A stretch of DNA of 64,000 nucleotides. Source: Bufo bufo. Its lineage: Eukaryota; Chordata; Amphibia; Anura; Bufonidae. This document shows positions 21,898-32,528 of the stretch, in pieces. The notes beneath the pieces were generated by a model, which searched no databases, was not told where the DNA came from, and saw only the letters and a list, made by a program, of their open reading frames with translations. The stretch covers positions 107,760,821 to 107,824,820 of the forward strand of contig NC_053392.1 in NCBI RefSeq assembly GCF_905171765.1, given 5' to 3'. Positions within the stretch are counted from its first letter, which is position 1, and every line of letters starts with the position of its first letter. A program made the translations under genes and the position numbers.

Positions 21898-23672
21898 TAG
21901 TGATAGACAAACATCTGCCGGGACGGTTCGCGAACGCGATCAAATGTTAGCGAACCGCAAGTTCTTGGCGGGTCCCATTCCTTTTAATGGCAGGCAAACC
22001 TGAAAAACCTTCAGCTCATATTTGCAGCCAAGAAATAATTACTAGAAGTGCACAAATAGTCCCACAACATGGACAGTGACATACCAGATGTATTATTCGA
22101 ATTTCAGGTCTCCATTCATAATTTTTTTCAATGCGAAATATCGGCAATATCATTTTCGCATACGCGCATGCGCAAATGCACTATGCAGTACCCAAATGCA
22201 CTATAAAGAAATTATTATTATTATTATTATTATTATATTGGTATATAACACCCCGCTTCAATCTGTTTTTGGGGGGACGACTGGTAAATCACACTAGTAG
22301 AAATTAATTGTTCCAATAACGCTTGTCCCTCTATATACCTGCAGTATCGCAGCAGAACCGCACACAACTGCCGCACAATACAAATGCACTATAATATACT
22401 TTCTAACCTAGAAAGTATATTATAACATTGTACAAGGAAGGCAATTTCATTAGAATATACATAAAGATAAAACATAACCTTTAATAATGTTACTATGACG
22501 GTCCATTCACACGTCCGTAAGTGTTTTGCGGATCCGAAAAACACGGACACCGGCAATGTGCATTCGTCAATTTGCGGACCGCACATCACCGGCACTATAA
22601 TAGAAAATGCCTAATCTTGTCTGCAATTGCGGAAAAGAATGTTCTATTTTTTTTTGCGGAAACAGAAGCATGGATGCGGAAGTGCGGATCCGCAAATGCA
22701 GATGTGGATCTGAAATGTGGATGCGGACAGCACATTCGGGCCCCATTGAAAATGAATGGGTCTGCACCGGTTCCGCAAAATTGCGGAACGGATGCGGACC
22801 CATTTTGCGGACGTGTGAATGGAAAAGATATCCCTCAAAATGAAAATAAATAAATTATTAAAGTTAAGCAAAAAGCATAGATGTGGTAGGCAATAACAAG
22901 TGCTCGGCGGCACTAAATCAGGTGCTCGGCGGCACTAAATCAGAAACCATATGTCCTACCACAATCCGGGGGGTTCCAGTGCACATCCCTGAATATCGGA
23001 GGGAAAGCAAAAACCCTATCTATCCCTGGGCTAGATGATGATGTAGTATTAAAGAACAGGGTGGGCAAAGAACTGTCCCTGATATTGCCCTACAGGGGGG
23101 TGCTATTCTGGCCCTGATAGACTAACCACAGACCACTCGCCCTGATAAAAGCGACCCTGTCCGGAACCTTACCCTATATAAAAATGGCCCTAGTAAGCCC
23201 CTAGCCCCTAGGCCCCTGACTTCCAGGTGATCACTATATAGATCTATGTGTTTTTGACTCATAATAAAAGTATATTATAAGTATATCGCACCCCTCTGTG
23301 TATCACACCTATCGATAGCACACCTATACCAGTCCTTAAAATGACTTTTGTGGCACTATTTGCTAGCATTTGGTGTCCCTAACAGTCTGTCCCTGCTCCA
23401 CACAGCAACCTCTCCCTACACTGGCAAAGAACTGAATGTAAAATAGCGGCCAGATCAGGTTTATTTATAAGGTAGGGGGTATGTCCATGTGCTGAAACGT
23501 CTCAATTGGCTGTCCTGTACCACCTGATCGATGTGTCATGGGTCAAAGTTCTTCACAACGTAAAAGAATATGGCAGGCACGAATATCTCCATATGTTCGC
23601 ATGTTCGGCGAATCGCAAAAATGCAAAGTTCGCCACGAAACAATCGCCGGGCAAACCGCAAGGCCATCTCTA
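21898..23672. mobile_element. Non-autonomous hAT, 1775 bp
   Basis: Exact 8-bp duplication cgcttcag at 21,890-21,897 and 23,673-23,680. The ends are tagtgatagac (left) and, on the other strand, tagagatggcc (right), in the TAGNGAT style of the other hATs here. Subterminal regions contain gttcgcgaacgcg-like motifs. It has no transposase. Inside are a (att)n-type microsatellite near 22,207, a smaller MITE at 22,499-22,823 and a direct repeat of ggtgctcggcggcactaaat (22,899-22,943). Confidence 0.88.
22499..22823. mobile_element. MITE with TCCATTCACACGTCCG ends
   Basis: The left end ggtccattcacacgtccg (22,500) and the right end gcggacgtgtgaatgga (22,807-22,823) are inverted repeats. The interior has repeated ttgcgga and gcggatccgc motifs and a ccattgaaaatgaatgggt palindrome, all shared with the GGCCTCATGCACACG Harbinger MITEs further right. 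No clear target duplication was found. Confidence 0.65.
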
Positions 23673-23680
23673 CGCTTCAG

Positions 23681-24290
23681 TTTGCCTCCTGTTTCTTCCT
23701 CCTCCTACTCCGCCTCCTCATCAAGTCAGCGTAACACCTTCACCACCAACTTCAGCACAGCCAGGGGTAAACGACAGCAGGCAGTTTTAAAACTTATCTG
23801 TTTGGGGGACAAACCCCACACCGCGCAGGAGCTGTGGATGGGCCTTGAACAACAGACCGATGAGTGGTTTGTGCCAGTCAGCCTGAAGCCCGGCCTGGTG
23901 GTGTGCGATAATGGGCAAAATCTCGTAGCAGCTCTGGGACTAGCCGGTTTGACGCACATCCGTTGCCTGGCGCATGTGCTGAATTTGGTGGTGCAGAGGT
24001 TCCTTAAAAATTAACCCGATATGTCAGAGCTGCTGCAGAAAGTGCAGGCCGTCTGTGCGTGCTTTCGGCGTTCTCACCTTGCCGCTTGCCTGTCAGCGCT
24101 GCAGCGTAACTTTGGCCATCCCGCTCACCGCCTCATATGCGAAGTGCCCACAAGGTGGAACTCCACCTTGCACATGCTGGCCAGACGGTGCGAGCAGCAG
24201 CAGGCGATAGTGGAGTTTCAGCTGTAGCACACACGGGTGAGTCGCTCTGCGGAACAGCACCACTTCACCACCAATGACTGGGCCTCCATG
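23681..24290 (+). pseudogene. hAT-B transposase, RNase H-like core part
   Basis: Continues the hAT-B gene. The plus strand gives FTTNFSTARGKRQQAVLKLI, AQELWMGLEQQTDEW, VCDNGQNLVAALGLAGLTH (catalytic Asp of the RNase H-like fold present) and CLAHVLNLVVQRF. A TAA at 24,012 follows, then SELLQKVQAVCACFRR and EVPTRWNSTLHMLARRCEQQ, a TAG near 24,225 and HHFTTNDWASM up to the solo LTR at 24,291. The reading is by homology to hAT-A2 (53,290-53,860). Two nonsense codons confirm decay. Confidence 0.85.
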
Positions 24291-25543
24291 TGTAGTGTCC
24301 CACTAGGTAAAGGTGGGCACCACACAAGGGTTAACATGTCTTTTGCATTACTGTGATGTTTAATTATGCATTTTCCCTGTGTTATCTGGGTGTCAGGCCT
24401 GTTAGGGTGTAGTTTAGCCTCCTAGACGTTAGAGGGAGCTAGAGAGCCCTAAGTATATATAGGTAGGCCCAGACAGGGGAGAGTAGTTCATTCCAGGTGG
24501 CTAGAAGAGTAATGTAGTCAGCCTGAAGCTCCTGAGGCTAAGTTTAGCTCAGTAGAGTCACCCCAGAAGAAGGATCCACCTCCTGGGAGAAACCTGCAGT
24601 TACCCACAAACTAAGCAGCGTCCTTGCATCCAACTAAGATAAGTAACCTGATGAGCAGAAGTACTATAAGTTACAGTCAAGAGTCAATACTGGAGGAAGA
24701 TTCATATACCAAGGATTAAAGCCAGCATTTAGGCATCCGGGCCTTGGGATCCAGCCAGCTAGAATAGCTGAAGGGGATAGTGCAGCATAGGTCTGCTAAG
24801 CATTAACTTTATACCCTCCAAGTATCTTGCCAGTATATACCTGCCATATAAGAAGTAAGCCTGCTTGTGGAATATTGCTGTAAGGGACTGCATCATTATC
24901 AACTGTAAACTGTCTGTACAAAGTTGGACGGTTTTCCAAAGTAAAGCAACGTTTGGTTCACTATACCACCTGTGTACCTCAATTACTGCTACTAGAAAAC
25001 CGGTGTGCCACCGTTACAGGCACTGGCGTCACGACCCTTAAAGGGACCTTGCCTCAGGCACTCAAAACACCTGCAACATCCAGGGCACCTCACCCAACAT
25101 TAGGAGAGGTCTCTCCATACAGAGTGTGCCCCAGAGGAACTTGTGTCTACTGGTGAGTACAATAAAGGAATTCAAGAGGGGCCTGGATGTGTTTCTGGAG
25201 CGTAATAATATTACAGGTTATAGCTACTAGAGAGGGGTCGTTGATCCAGGGAGTTATTCTGATTGCCTGATTGGAGTCGGGAAGGAATTTTTTATTCCCC
25301 TAAAGTGAGGAAAATTGGCTTCTACCTCACAGGTTTTTTTTGCCTTCCTCTGGATCAACTTGCAGGATAACAGGCCGAACTGGATGGACAAATGTCTTTT
25401 TTCGGCCTTATGTACTATGTTACTATGTTACCTCTCCTTCACTGCCGCATGCCTGCCCAGGGTCCTTCAAAAAGTGAGTAACCCTCGATTGCCCATAACT
25501 GTGACCTCACTATCGCTATACCCTGCAGGTCTGGCGTGCTGCA
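24291..25543 (+). mobile_element. Solo LTR (copy 1) in hAT-B, carrying a CR1 fragment
   Basis: Begins tgtagtgtcccactaggta and ends ggcgtgctgca, i.e. TG...CA ends. It is flanked by the 4-bp duplication catg (24,287-24,290 and 25,544-25,547). A TATA-like agtatatatagg lies near 24,452. A CR1 3' fragment occupies 25,151-25,431. Without it the LTR is ~970 bp, somewhat shorter than the second copy at 55,029-56,166. The internal retroelement genes are absent, as expected after LTR-LTR recombination. The family's coding type cannot be told from the LTR alone. Confidence 0.88.
25151..25431 (+). mobile_element. CR1 3' fragment
   Basis: Contains the end of CR1 ORF2 (tggtgagtacaataaaggaa, encoding the C-terminal EFKRGLDVFLE) and the 3' UTR, ending in tactatgttactatgtta. 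It matches 48,106-48,384 and, on the other strand, 2622-2895. It is a 5'-truncated insertion into the solo LTR. The LTR sequence joins again as gtgtctac|ctctcc, as in the uninterrupted copy at 56,046. Confidence 0.85.
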
Positions 25544-26690
25544 CATGCAAGACCTGTGTGCCTTGTTGCGCTGTTTCGAGTACTCCACCAACATGGCCAG
25601 TGCCGATGACGCCATTCTCAGTGTTACTATTCCACGTCTATGCCTCCTTGAAAAAACGCTTCGGGCGATGATGGAAGAGAATGTGGCACAGGAAGGAGGA
25701 AGAGGGATCATTTCATAGGGTTTCAGGCCAGTCATTCAAAAGTGGCTCCGAGGGTGGGTTCCTGCACCCACAAACGCCAGGTACACAATTGCCAGCAAGG
25801 ACACAGTTCTGGAGGATGAAGAGCTGGAGGATGAGGAGGAGGAGGAGATGGAGGAGGAGCAACTGTGTTCACAGCAGGGTGGCACCCATACCAGCTCATG
25901 GCCATCACTGGTGCGTGGCTGGGGGGATAGAGAGGAAACAGACGATACACCTCCCACAGAGGACAGCTTTTCATTGCCTCTGGGCAGCCTGGCACACATG
26001 AGCGATTACATGCTGCAGTGTCTCCCCAACGACCGCCGAGTTGCCCACATTCTAACTTGTGCTGATTACTGGGTGACCTCGCTGCTGGATCCCCGTTACA
26101 AGGAAAACGTACCGTCCTTAATTCCGTCACTGGAGCGTGATCGTAAGATGCGCGAGTACCAGCGCACGCTGGTAGACGCCCTGCTAGTGGCATTCTCACC
26201 TGACAGTGGGGGCAAAGTGGAAGCACAAGGCGAAGGCAGAGGAGGAGGAAGAGGTCGCGAACACAGCTGGGGCACCGCCAGCACCTCAGAAGGCAGGGTT
26301 AGCATGGCCAAAATGTGGAAAAGCTTTGTCAGCACGTCACAACAACCAGCACCACCAGCTGATATGGAACATCTTAGCAGGAGGCAGCATTTTACCAACA
26401 TGGTGGAGCAGTATGTGTGCACACGCCTACACGTACTGGATGATGGGTCTGCCTCCTTCAACTTCTGGGTCTCCAAATTGGTCACATGGCCTGAGCTTGC
26501 CCTTTACGCCTTGGAGGTGTTGGCCTGCCCTGCAGCCAGTGTATTATCTGAACGTGTGTTTAGCACGGCAGAAACCGTCATTACAGACAGACGCAGCCGC
26601 CTGTCCACAGCCAATGTGGACAAGCTCACGTTCATTAAAATGAACCAGGCATGGATCCCACAGGACTTGTCCGTACCTTGTTCAAAATAG
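25544..26690 (+). pseudogene. hAT-B transposase, C-terminal part
   Basis: Starts with the codons for DLCALLRCFEYSTNMAS. A frame change near 25,700 falls in the Glu-rich region. The long open frame 25,848-26,690 then gives the acidic linker, LPLGSLAHMSDYMLQCL, HILTCADYWVTSLLDPRYK and the hAT C-terminal dimerisation domain (NFWVSKLVTWPELALYALEV, CPAASVLSERVFSTAETVIT, VDKLTFIKMNQAWIPQDL). The stop is at 26,688-26,690. This last 281-codon stretch is uninterrupted and well conserved. The trailer 26,691-26,993 contains the beginning of a ~92-bp repeat. Confidence 0.88.
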
Positions 26691-26993
26691 ACATGTATAC
26701 CGGCCTTACCCAGCCATTGTTATACTCCTGTGCAATTGCTCTTTGTTGCATTTTTGATATTTCCCACTCTTTTGGGGTGTACCCTCATTCAAACAAAAAA
26801 TATTTTTTTTTTTACCAAAAAACAGTGTTGGCTACCTTGTCCTCCTCCACCGCAGCTTCCACCTACACAGCTACGTCCACGCCTCCTCAACCTCCTACTC
26901 CATATGGACCTCCACCTCATACATCAAGATTATTTTTTGTTAATTTTTGCACATTGTCGGGTAAAATTCACCAATCTTTGGCGGTGATATACC

Positions 26994-28678
26994 CAGGGCC
27001 GGACTGGCCATAGGGCAGACCGGGCAAATGCCCGGTGGGCCGGGCCGCCTCAGGGCCTGGGCACACCCTAATCACACCCCTGTGCTCCGCCTCCTGCACT
27101 GCCGCCTGCCAGCCCCACACTAGTGTCCGACCGGCGACCGCACAGCTTCAATCATGACACAAAGACACATACTGTAGACAGTGTATCCAGTCCACCCCCA
27201 CTGCTCCTGTGCTCCGCCTCCGTGACTCCATCTCCCGGGGGCCCGGCCGCGTAACGTCACTCACTCCGACGTCACGCGCCTGCTCCGCCTTCATTAATAA
27301 AGTGGGAAGAGCATACGCGTGCGGCGTGACGTAGTGAGTGGCTGCTGCCGGCCGCCTAGTTTGAATGTTTGAAGAGCAGGAGCCAGCCTGCCTGCCCGCC
27401 GCGGCCCAGTGCCCAACTGCCCATGCCCAGTGAATGGATGGTGATGACATGTGATGTCTTTTGTGCACTGTCTGTGAAAAAGAAAAACTGATGTGAATTG
27501 TGAATACTATCTGGAGTCCTGACTGTCTCGACTCCCAGTCCCAGTAAGTTAGTGATAGATTATTAGATAGTAACTAGTACTTATACTTTGCACAAGTTTA
27601 TTTACAAGCTCAATAGCTCACTTACATAAGGAACGACGGGGTCCATCTTACAATAGGGACACTGTCAGGGACACTGTTATGGGGGGGGGGAGATATCTGT
27701 GGATGTGGATGATGACACATATATAGCACAAGATACTTGCGCTGCCATATATGTGTGTCATCCACAGATCCCCCCCGGCCACCCATAACAGTGTCATCCA
27801 CAGATGCCCCCCGCATCTGTGTCATATTCCACACAGATGCCCCCAAAACAGTGCCACCCACAGATATCCCCTTAACAGTCTATTAAGGGGATATCTGTGG
27901 ATGACACTGTTATGGGGGGGGGGTGTCTGTGGATGATACTGTTATGGGGGGGATCTGTGGATGACGCACTGTTAATAACGATGGAGAGGCACTGGGGGCT
28001 GCTATGAGGCATGGGGCTATTATCTGAGGTCTGATTGGGGGTCATCCATATTGGGTCTGATCTGAGGTCTTATTGGGGTCTTATTAACATGGGGGATCTT
28101 ATTGGGGCTGTTAGCTGAGGTCTGATTAACATTGGGGGTCTGATTGGTGGTCTGACCTGAGGTGTAATGAAAATTTTTTTTTTCTTATTGTCCCCCTCTA
28201 AAACCTAGGTGCGTCTTATGGGCCGGTGCATCTAATAGGGCAAAAAATACAGTAATTGCTTGCTCCAGCTGACCTCCCCTGCCCTTTGCGAACGCCGCGC
28301 GCTGTGACATCACACGGGGGCACTTGGGTGAGTTCCCACACTTTTTATCCCAGGACTTGACCCCTGGTTAGCCTGATTGTGTTCAGCCGGGCACGGCCGC
28401 TATTCCCGGAGGATGGGGAGGTTGAGATCCACTGAGGATATTATAAGACTTTTCTGTAGCTTCCTATATTGTTGCAAGGTCTGTATGTTGGTTGTTGCAA
28501 AGCTTGTGTGTTGGCTGAAGCCTTCCTATCTTACTGGTGGCTGGCCCTACCCCTCAATTGTGCTTCCGGTTTTGGCTCTGCCCCTAGACTGCAAGGGGGT
28601 AGGGCCTGTTGGGGGTCATGTGATTGGGCTGCTCAGTCAAAAATGCCCGGGCCTATTTTTTGTCCCAGTCCGGCCCTG
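26994..28678. mobile_element. Non-autonomous hAT, CAGGGCCGGACTGG ends
   Basis: The ends cagggccggactgg (26,994) and ccagtccggccctg (28,665-28,678) are perfect inverted repeats. The 8-bp duplication gatatacc is exact (26,986-26,993 and 28,679-28,686). CAGGG ends with an 8-bp duplication point to a Charlie-like hAT. It has no transposase. Inside is a foldback minisatellite (27,650-27,970) of gatctgtggatgacactgtt-type units with G-runs, related to the tandem array at 35,580-35,960. Confidence 0.9.
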
Positions 28679-29755
28679 GATATACCCCTGCTCTACCTAG
28701 TAGACGGGTTAATAAATTTCACTAATTTGTCTGTTACATTGTCGGGTGAAATTCATCAATTTTTGGCTGTGATATACCCCTGCTCTACCTAGTAGACAGG
28801 TTACTAAATTTCACAAATTTTTCTGTTACATAGTTGGGTGACATTCACCAATTCTTGGCTGTGATATACCCCTTCTCTACCTAGTGGACAAGGAAATACA
28901 TTTCACTAATTCGTCTGCTACATTGTTGGGTGACAAATGCTAATTTTTTGCGCTAAAAAGTACATTTGCGGCTTACACTGCATTTAGGACAGTATGAATG
29001 GTGAGGCCAGAACAAGTACAGACTATAGTACATTGGGGGCTGACAGTGCCTACAGTTCCTTCACATTGTCTCCCACCCAGTCCCCTGCTGAAAGATCAGA
29101 GTTGTCACCTACAGCCCATGGCCATCTGTCTTTTAACTCACCCCCTTGCAAATCAGGCAAGCAGTCTGAGCCCCAAGTCATGCAGCAGTCTGTTATGCTT
29201 TTTGATGACTCTGCTGGCAGGGTTTCTGCGGACCATCCACACAGCCCTGCACCAAAAGTGAAAGAGATTGAGTGCACTGATGCCTAACCACTTATGTTTC
29301 AGGATGAGGACATTGGAAGACCACCGCAGCACGTCTCTGATGATGACAAAACACAGGTGCCAACTGCTGCGGCTTTCTGGAGTCTGCAGACCGACAAGGA
29401 GGGCAGGGGTAAAGAGTGGGTGGAAGATGATGTGGAGGATGATGACATACTAGACCCCACAAGGTCATATGAGTGACCTGTCTAGTTCGGAGGAAGAGGC
29501 GGTGGTCGCACAGAGGCACCAGCACAGCAAAAGAGGGAGCAGGGTGCAAAAGCGTCTGTTACATTCTTTGGTCACATTTTACCATTTTTGCCGTTAATAA
29601 ACCCCTGCTCTGCATAGGTGACATGGACATAAATTTCAAAAAATCGTCTGTTACATTGTCAGGTGACATTTTACCAATTTTGCCTTATGCAAACCCCTGC
29701 TCTGCATAGGTGACAGGGGCCTAATTTTTGTAAGATCGTCTGTTCAATTGGTGAG
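28679..29755 (+). pseudogene. Rearranged hAT-B N-terminal fragment between ~92-bp repeats
   Basis: 28,679-28,960 holds three ~92-bp units (gtgatatacccctgctctac at 28,678, 28,769 and 28,861). 28,990-29,560 is a second copy of hAT-B N-terminal coding sequence: MVRPEQVQTIV, LSPTQSPAERSELSP, SGKQSEPQVMQQSVMLFDDS, IECTDA* with a TAA at 29,286-29,288, then EDIGRPPQHVSDDDKTQV. It stops at aaaagc (29,553), where hAT-B would continue into the BED finger. 29,560-29,755 returns to ~95-bp repeats (cccctgctctgcatagg). This N-terminal piece lies downstream of the C-terminus, so it is from a second, internally deleted copy or from a rearrangement. Confidence 0.75.
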
Positions 29756-31030
29756 TAGAGATGTCCCGAACTATTCGCCGGCGAACAGTTCCTGGCGAAC
29801 ATCGCTTGTTCGCGTTCCCCTCTTTGGGCGAACATATGCGATGTTCGGTCCGCCCCTATACGTCATCATTGAGCAAACTTTGACGCTGTACCTCACAGTC
29901 AGCAGACACATTCCAGCCAATCAGCATACCCTCCCTCCCAGACCCTCCCACCTCCTATCAAAAAGCAAGGACAGCATCCATCTTAGATTCACTCTGAAGC
30001 TGCAGTGTTAGTTAGAGCAGGGAGACTGCTGCTGCTGCTGCTGATGAATTAATAGGGAAATCGTTAGCTAGGCCAGTGTTCTGTGTCCACTCTAGTCCTC
30101 AAAGACTCATCTGCTGTAAGGACAGCGTCCTGACAGCACCCCAAAAAGCCCTTTGTAGGGCTGGTACATCAGTCTGCTTTTATTTTAATTTTTTCTATAT
30201 ATATATTGCAGTTGCCTGCCCGTGTGTGAGAGGCCACAGGCCCACAGACTGTACTGTGTGCACACCACTCATATCGGGTGGCACAGTACCTTGCAGATAA
30301 AAAAGTCATTTAATTTTCCCTCTGTAATATAATTGCAGTTGCCTGCCAGTGAGTGTCAGGCCCACAGACTGTACTGTGCCTACTGCCCACCACTCATATA
30401 GGGTGGCACAGCACCTTGCTGTTAAAAAATTCTTTACATTTTTCCTCTGTAATATAATTGCAGTTGCCTGCCAGTGAGTGTCAGGCCCACAGAATGTACT
30501 GTGCCCACTGCCCACCTCTCATATAGAGTGGCACAGCACCTTGCAGATAAAAAAGTCATTAAATTTTTTCTCTGTAATATAATTGCAGTTGCCTGCCAGT
30601 GTGTGTCAGGCCCACAGACTGTACTGTGCCTACTGCCCACCACTCATATAGGGTGGCACAGTACCTTGCACGCATAGTACCACTAATAAAAAAAAAAAAT
30701 GACAGGCAGAGGCAGGCCACCCCGCAGGGGCCGTCGTGGTCGTGGTGCTGTGATTTCCTTTAGCCCTAGAATAATGCCCAGTGTTCAGAGGCCACGTACT
30801 CTGAACTCGCAAAATTCTGAGGACATAGTTGACTGGCTTACACAGGACACCCAATCTTCTACAGCTTCCGCTCAGAACCTTGAAGCACCATCATCCTCCA
30901 GCTCAGCTTCGGGCACCTCTCAAGTTACCACTCGCCCGCCCGCCGCCACCACCAACACTAGCACCACAGCTACTTCACTTGATCTGTCAGAGGAGTTATT
31001 TACACATCAGTTGGAAGAAAACAATAAAAG
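29756..31030 (+). mobile_element. hAT-D, 5' half of a third hAT family (truncated)
   Basis: Starts with tagagatgtcccgaactatt, a hAT-style TAGAGATG terminus related to the 21,898 element. It is followed by ~440 bp of leader with gctgctgctgctgctgatg (30,027), a four-unit ~124-bp repeat (30,205-30,690) and a coding start at 30,699. Homology ends near 31,030, where unrelated sequence begins, so the transposase core, the C-terminus and the 3' end are missing. Confidence 0.75.
30205..30690 (+). repeat. hAT-D leader array, ~124-bp units
   Basis: Four units start near 30,205, 30,332, 30,456 and 30,580 with attgcagttgcctgcc. Each contains caggcccacagactgtactg and atatagggtggcacagcacc and ends in a T-rich tract. 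The array lies directly before the ATG at 30,699, the same layout as the 293-bp array in hAT-A and the 103-bp array in hAT-B. Confidence 0.88.
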
Positions 31031-31112
31031 TCACCTTTTCTCCTGGGTGTTAATTCACACCCTGTTAGCAGTTCAGCCTCACCAAGTCCATAGGTGGCCT
31101 GTTTGCCTTTAA
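30699..31112 (+). pseudogene. hAT-D transposase N-terminus (truncated)
   Basis: An ATG after an A-run opens a frame that begins with a strongly basic Arg/Gly segment (TGRGRPPRRGRRGRGA). A conserved LNSQNSEDIVDWLTQ block, a Ser/Thr-rich linker and LDLSEELFTHQLEE follow. The first ~110 codons belong to hAT-D. After about 31,030 the frame merely continues through foreign DNA to a stop at 31,112. By analogy with hAT-A/B the basic segment is the transposase N-terminus, upstream of a BED finger that is missing here. The identification is by architecture, not by a catalytic motif. Confidence 0.6.
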
Positions 31113-31599
31113 AGGGGCCTGAGTCCTTCAGCCCGGCTCAAACCTCAAATCCCAGCACAGCCCTCAGTTTACAGCACACAGACTCCTGAGCTCCACTGTC
31201 AGAGGAAGGTAAATGCACCACACCTGGCAGTGCTGGCTGGTTTTTATGCCTGGCAAAACCCAGCCTGGAACATGGGGAGTAGTCACCCAACCCGGCACTT
31301 TGACTACTAACAGTAAGAGCTGTCCCGGATCAGCTAGGACAGCAATGCTAAATCTCACAGTGTCAATTAGCAATAGCTGCTGCTGACACATAAAATACCG
31401 GCCCTTCCATCCACGTTGATTCCAGGTACCTTCTTACACCCTTTACACATCCAGACATATCTGTATGGTCCCAAATTGTTTATGGAGTAGGCTCATTAGC
31501 TGACCTTACTCCATATGCAGCGAGTACAAACTGTGTAATAGATCTGACACCACAGTGATGGGAATTAGAGATGATTCTGATACCAGTCATTTAACACCT
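31031..31599. other. Unassigned insert, possibly an LTR fragment
   Basis: No reading frame or repeat structure that I recognise. The minus strand from about 31,437 begins tgtaagaaggtacctgg and has LTR-like composition, but no matching end or duplication was found. Confidence 0.3.
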
Positions 31600-31664
31600 C
31601 AGATGCCGCAGTAAATATGAATGAAAAAAACTTATAGGAAACACTGCATCGTGTTGGGTTAGGA

Positions 31665-31969
31665 CAGTGGTGGTGAACCTATGGCACGCATCCGCACCCT
31701 GGAAAAAGTCTATGGTGTACCAATATGCCTTAGACCTTTCCTGCCATTCATCAGCACAGGGCGCACTATGAACGGCACAGGCAGTACATTGAATGTAGGC
31801 AGGCTATTATAGCTAAGTGATAAAGTACATGGAATATATACTATATTGGTATTCAGGTTAAATTGCACTTTGTGTTGAAATGTGTTCAATGGTTAATGTG
31901 TTGGCACTTTGCGATAAATAATTGGTTTGTATTTTGGGCACTCGGTCTCTAAAAGGTTCACCATCACTG
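31665..31969. mobile_element. 305-bp hAT-type MITE, CAGTGGTGGTGAACC ends
   Basis: The ends cagtggtggtgaacct (31,665) and aggttcaccatcactg (31,954-31,969) are inverted repeats. The flanks ggttagga (31,657-31,664) and ggttaggg (31,970-31,977) are an 8-bp duplication with one mismatch. It separates L1 codons that read VGLG and GDNF. No coding capacity. Confidence 0.88.
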
Positions 31970-32039
31970 GGTTAGGGGATAATTTTATCAAATATGTACA
32001 GCTCTTATATAGGCAGCCAAGAGCTAAGGTGCAGATTAA

Positions 32040-32528
32040 GGCCTCTTTCACACTACCGTTTTTTTTTTTCCGTTTTGCGGACCGTTTTTTGCGCTCCGTA
32101 TACGGTCCGTATACGGAACCATTCATTTCAATGGTTCCGCAAAAAAAACGGAATGTACTCCGTATGCATTCCGTTTCCGTAATTCCGTTTTTCCGTTCCG
32201 TTGAAAGATAGAACATGTCCTATATTTGGCCGCAAATCACGTTCCGTGGCTCCATTAAAGTCCGCAAAAAAAACGGAACACATACGGAAATGCATCCGTA
32301 TGTCTTCCGTATCCGTTCCGTTTTTCGCGGAACCATCTATTGAAAATGTTATGCCAAGCCCAATTTTCTCTATGTAATTACTGTATACTGTATATGCCAT
32401 ACGGAAAAACAGAACGGAAAAACGGAACCGAAACGGAAACACAACGGAAACAAAAAAACGGAAAAACGGATCAGTGAAAAACGGAACGCAAAACACTGAA
32501 ATCGACATACTGTAGTGTGAAAGAGGCC
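32040..32528. mobile_element. 489-bp Harbinger-type MITE (GGCCTCTTTCACACTAC)
   Basis: The left end ggcctctttcacactac (32,040) and the right end gtagtgtgaaagaggcc (to 32,528) are perfect inverted repeats. The 3-bp duplication taa is at 32,037-32,039 and 32,529-32,531. GG-starting ends with a TWA duplication are the PIF/Harbinger signature. The interior is built from ttccgttccg and cgtatacgg subrepeats with a T-run. It splits the L1 codons for KVQ and NGE exactly. Confidence 0.9.

Noticed and set aside
22076..22297. Short frame with poly-Ile
   Set aside because: Created by an (att)n microsatellite inside the non-autonomous hAT.
31031..31599. Possible solo LTR on the minus strand
   Set aside because: Only a TGTAAG-like start was visible; no matching end or target duplication could be found, so it is left unassigned.
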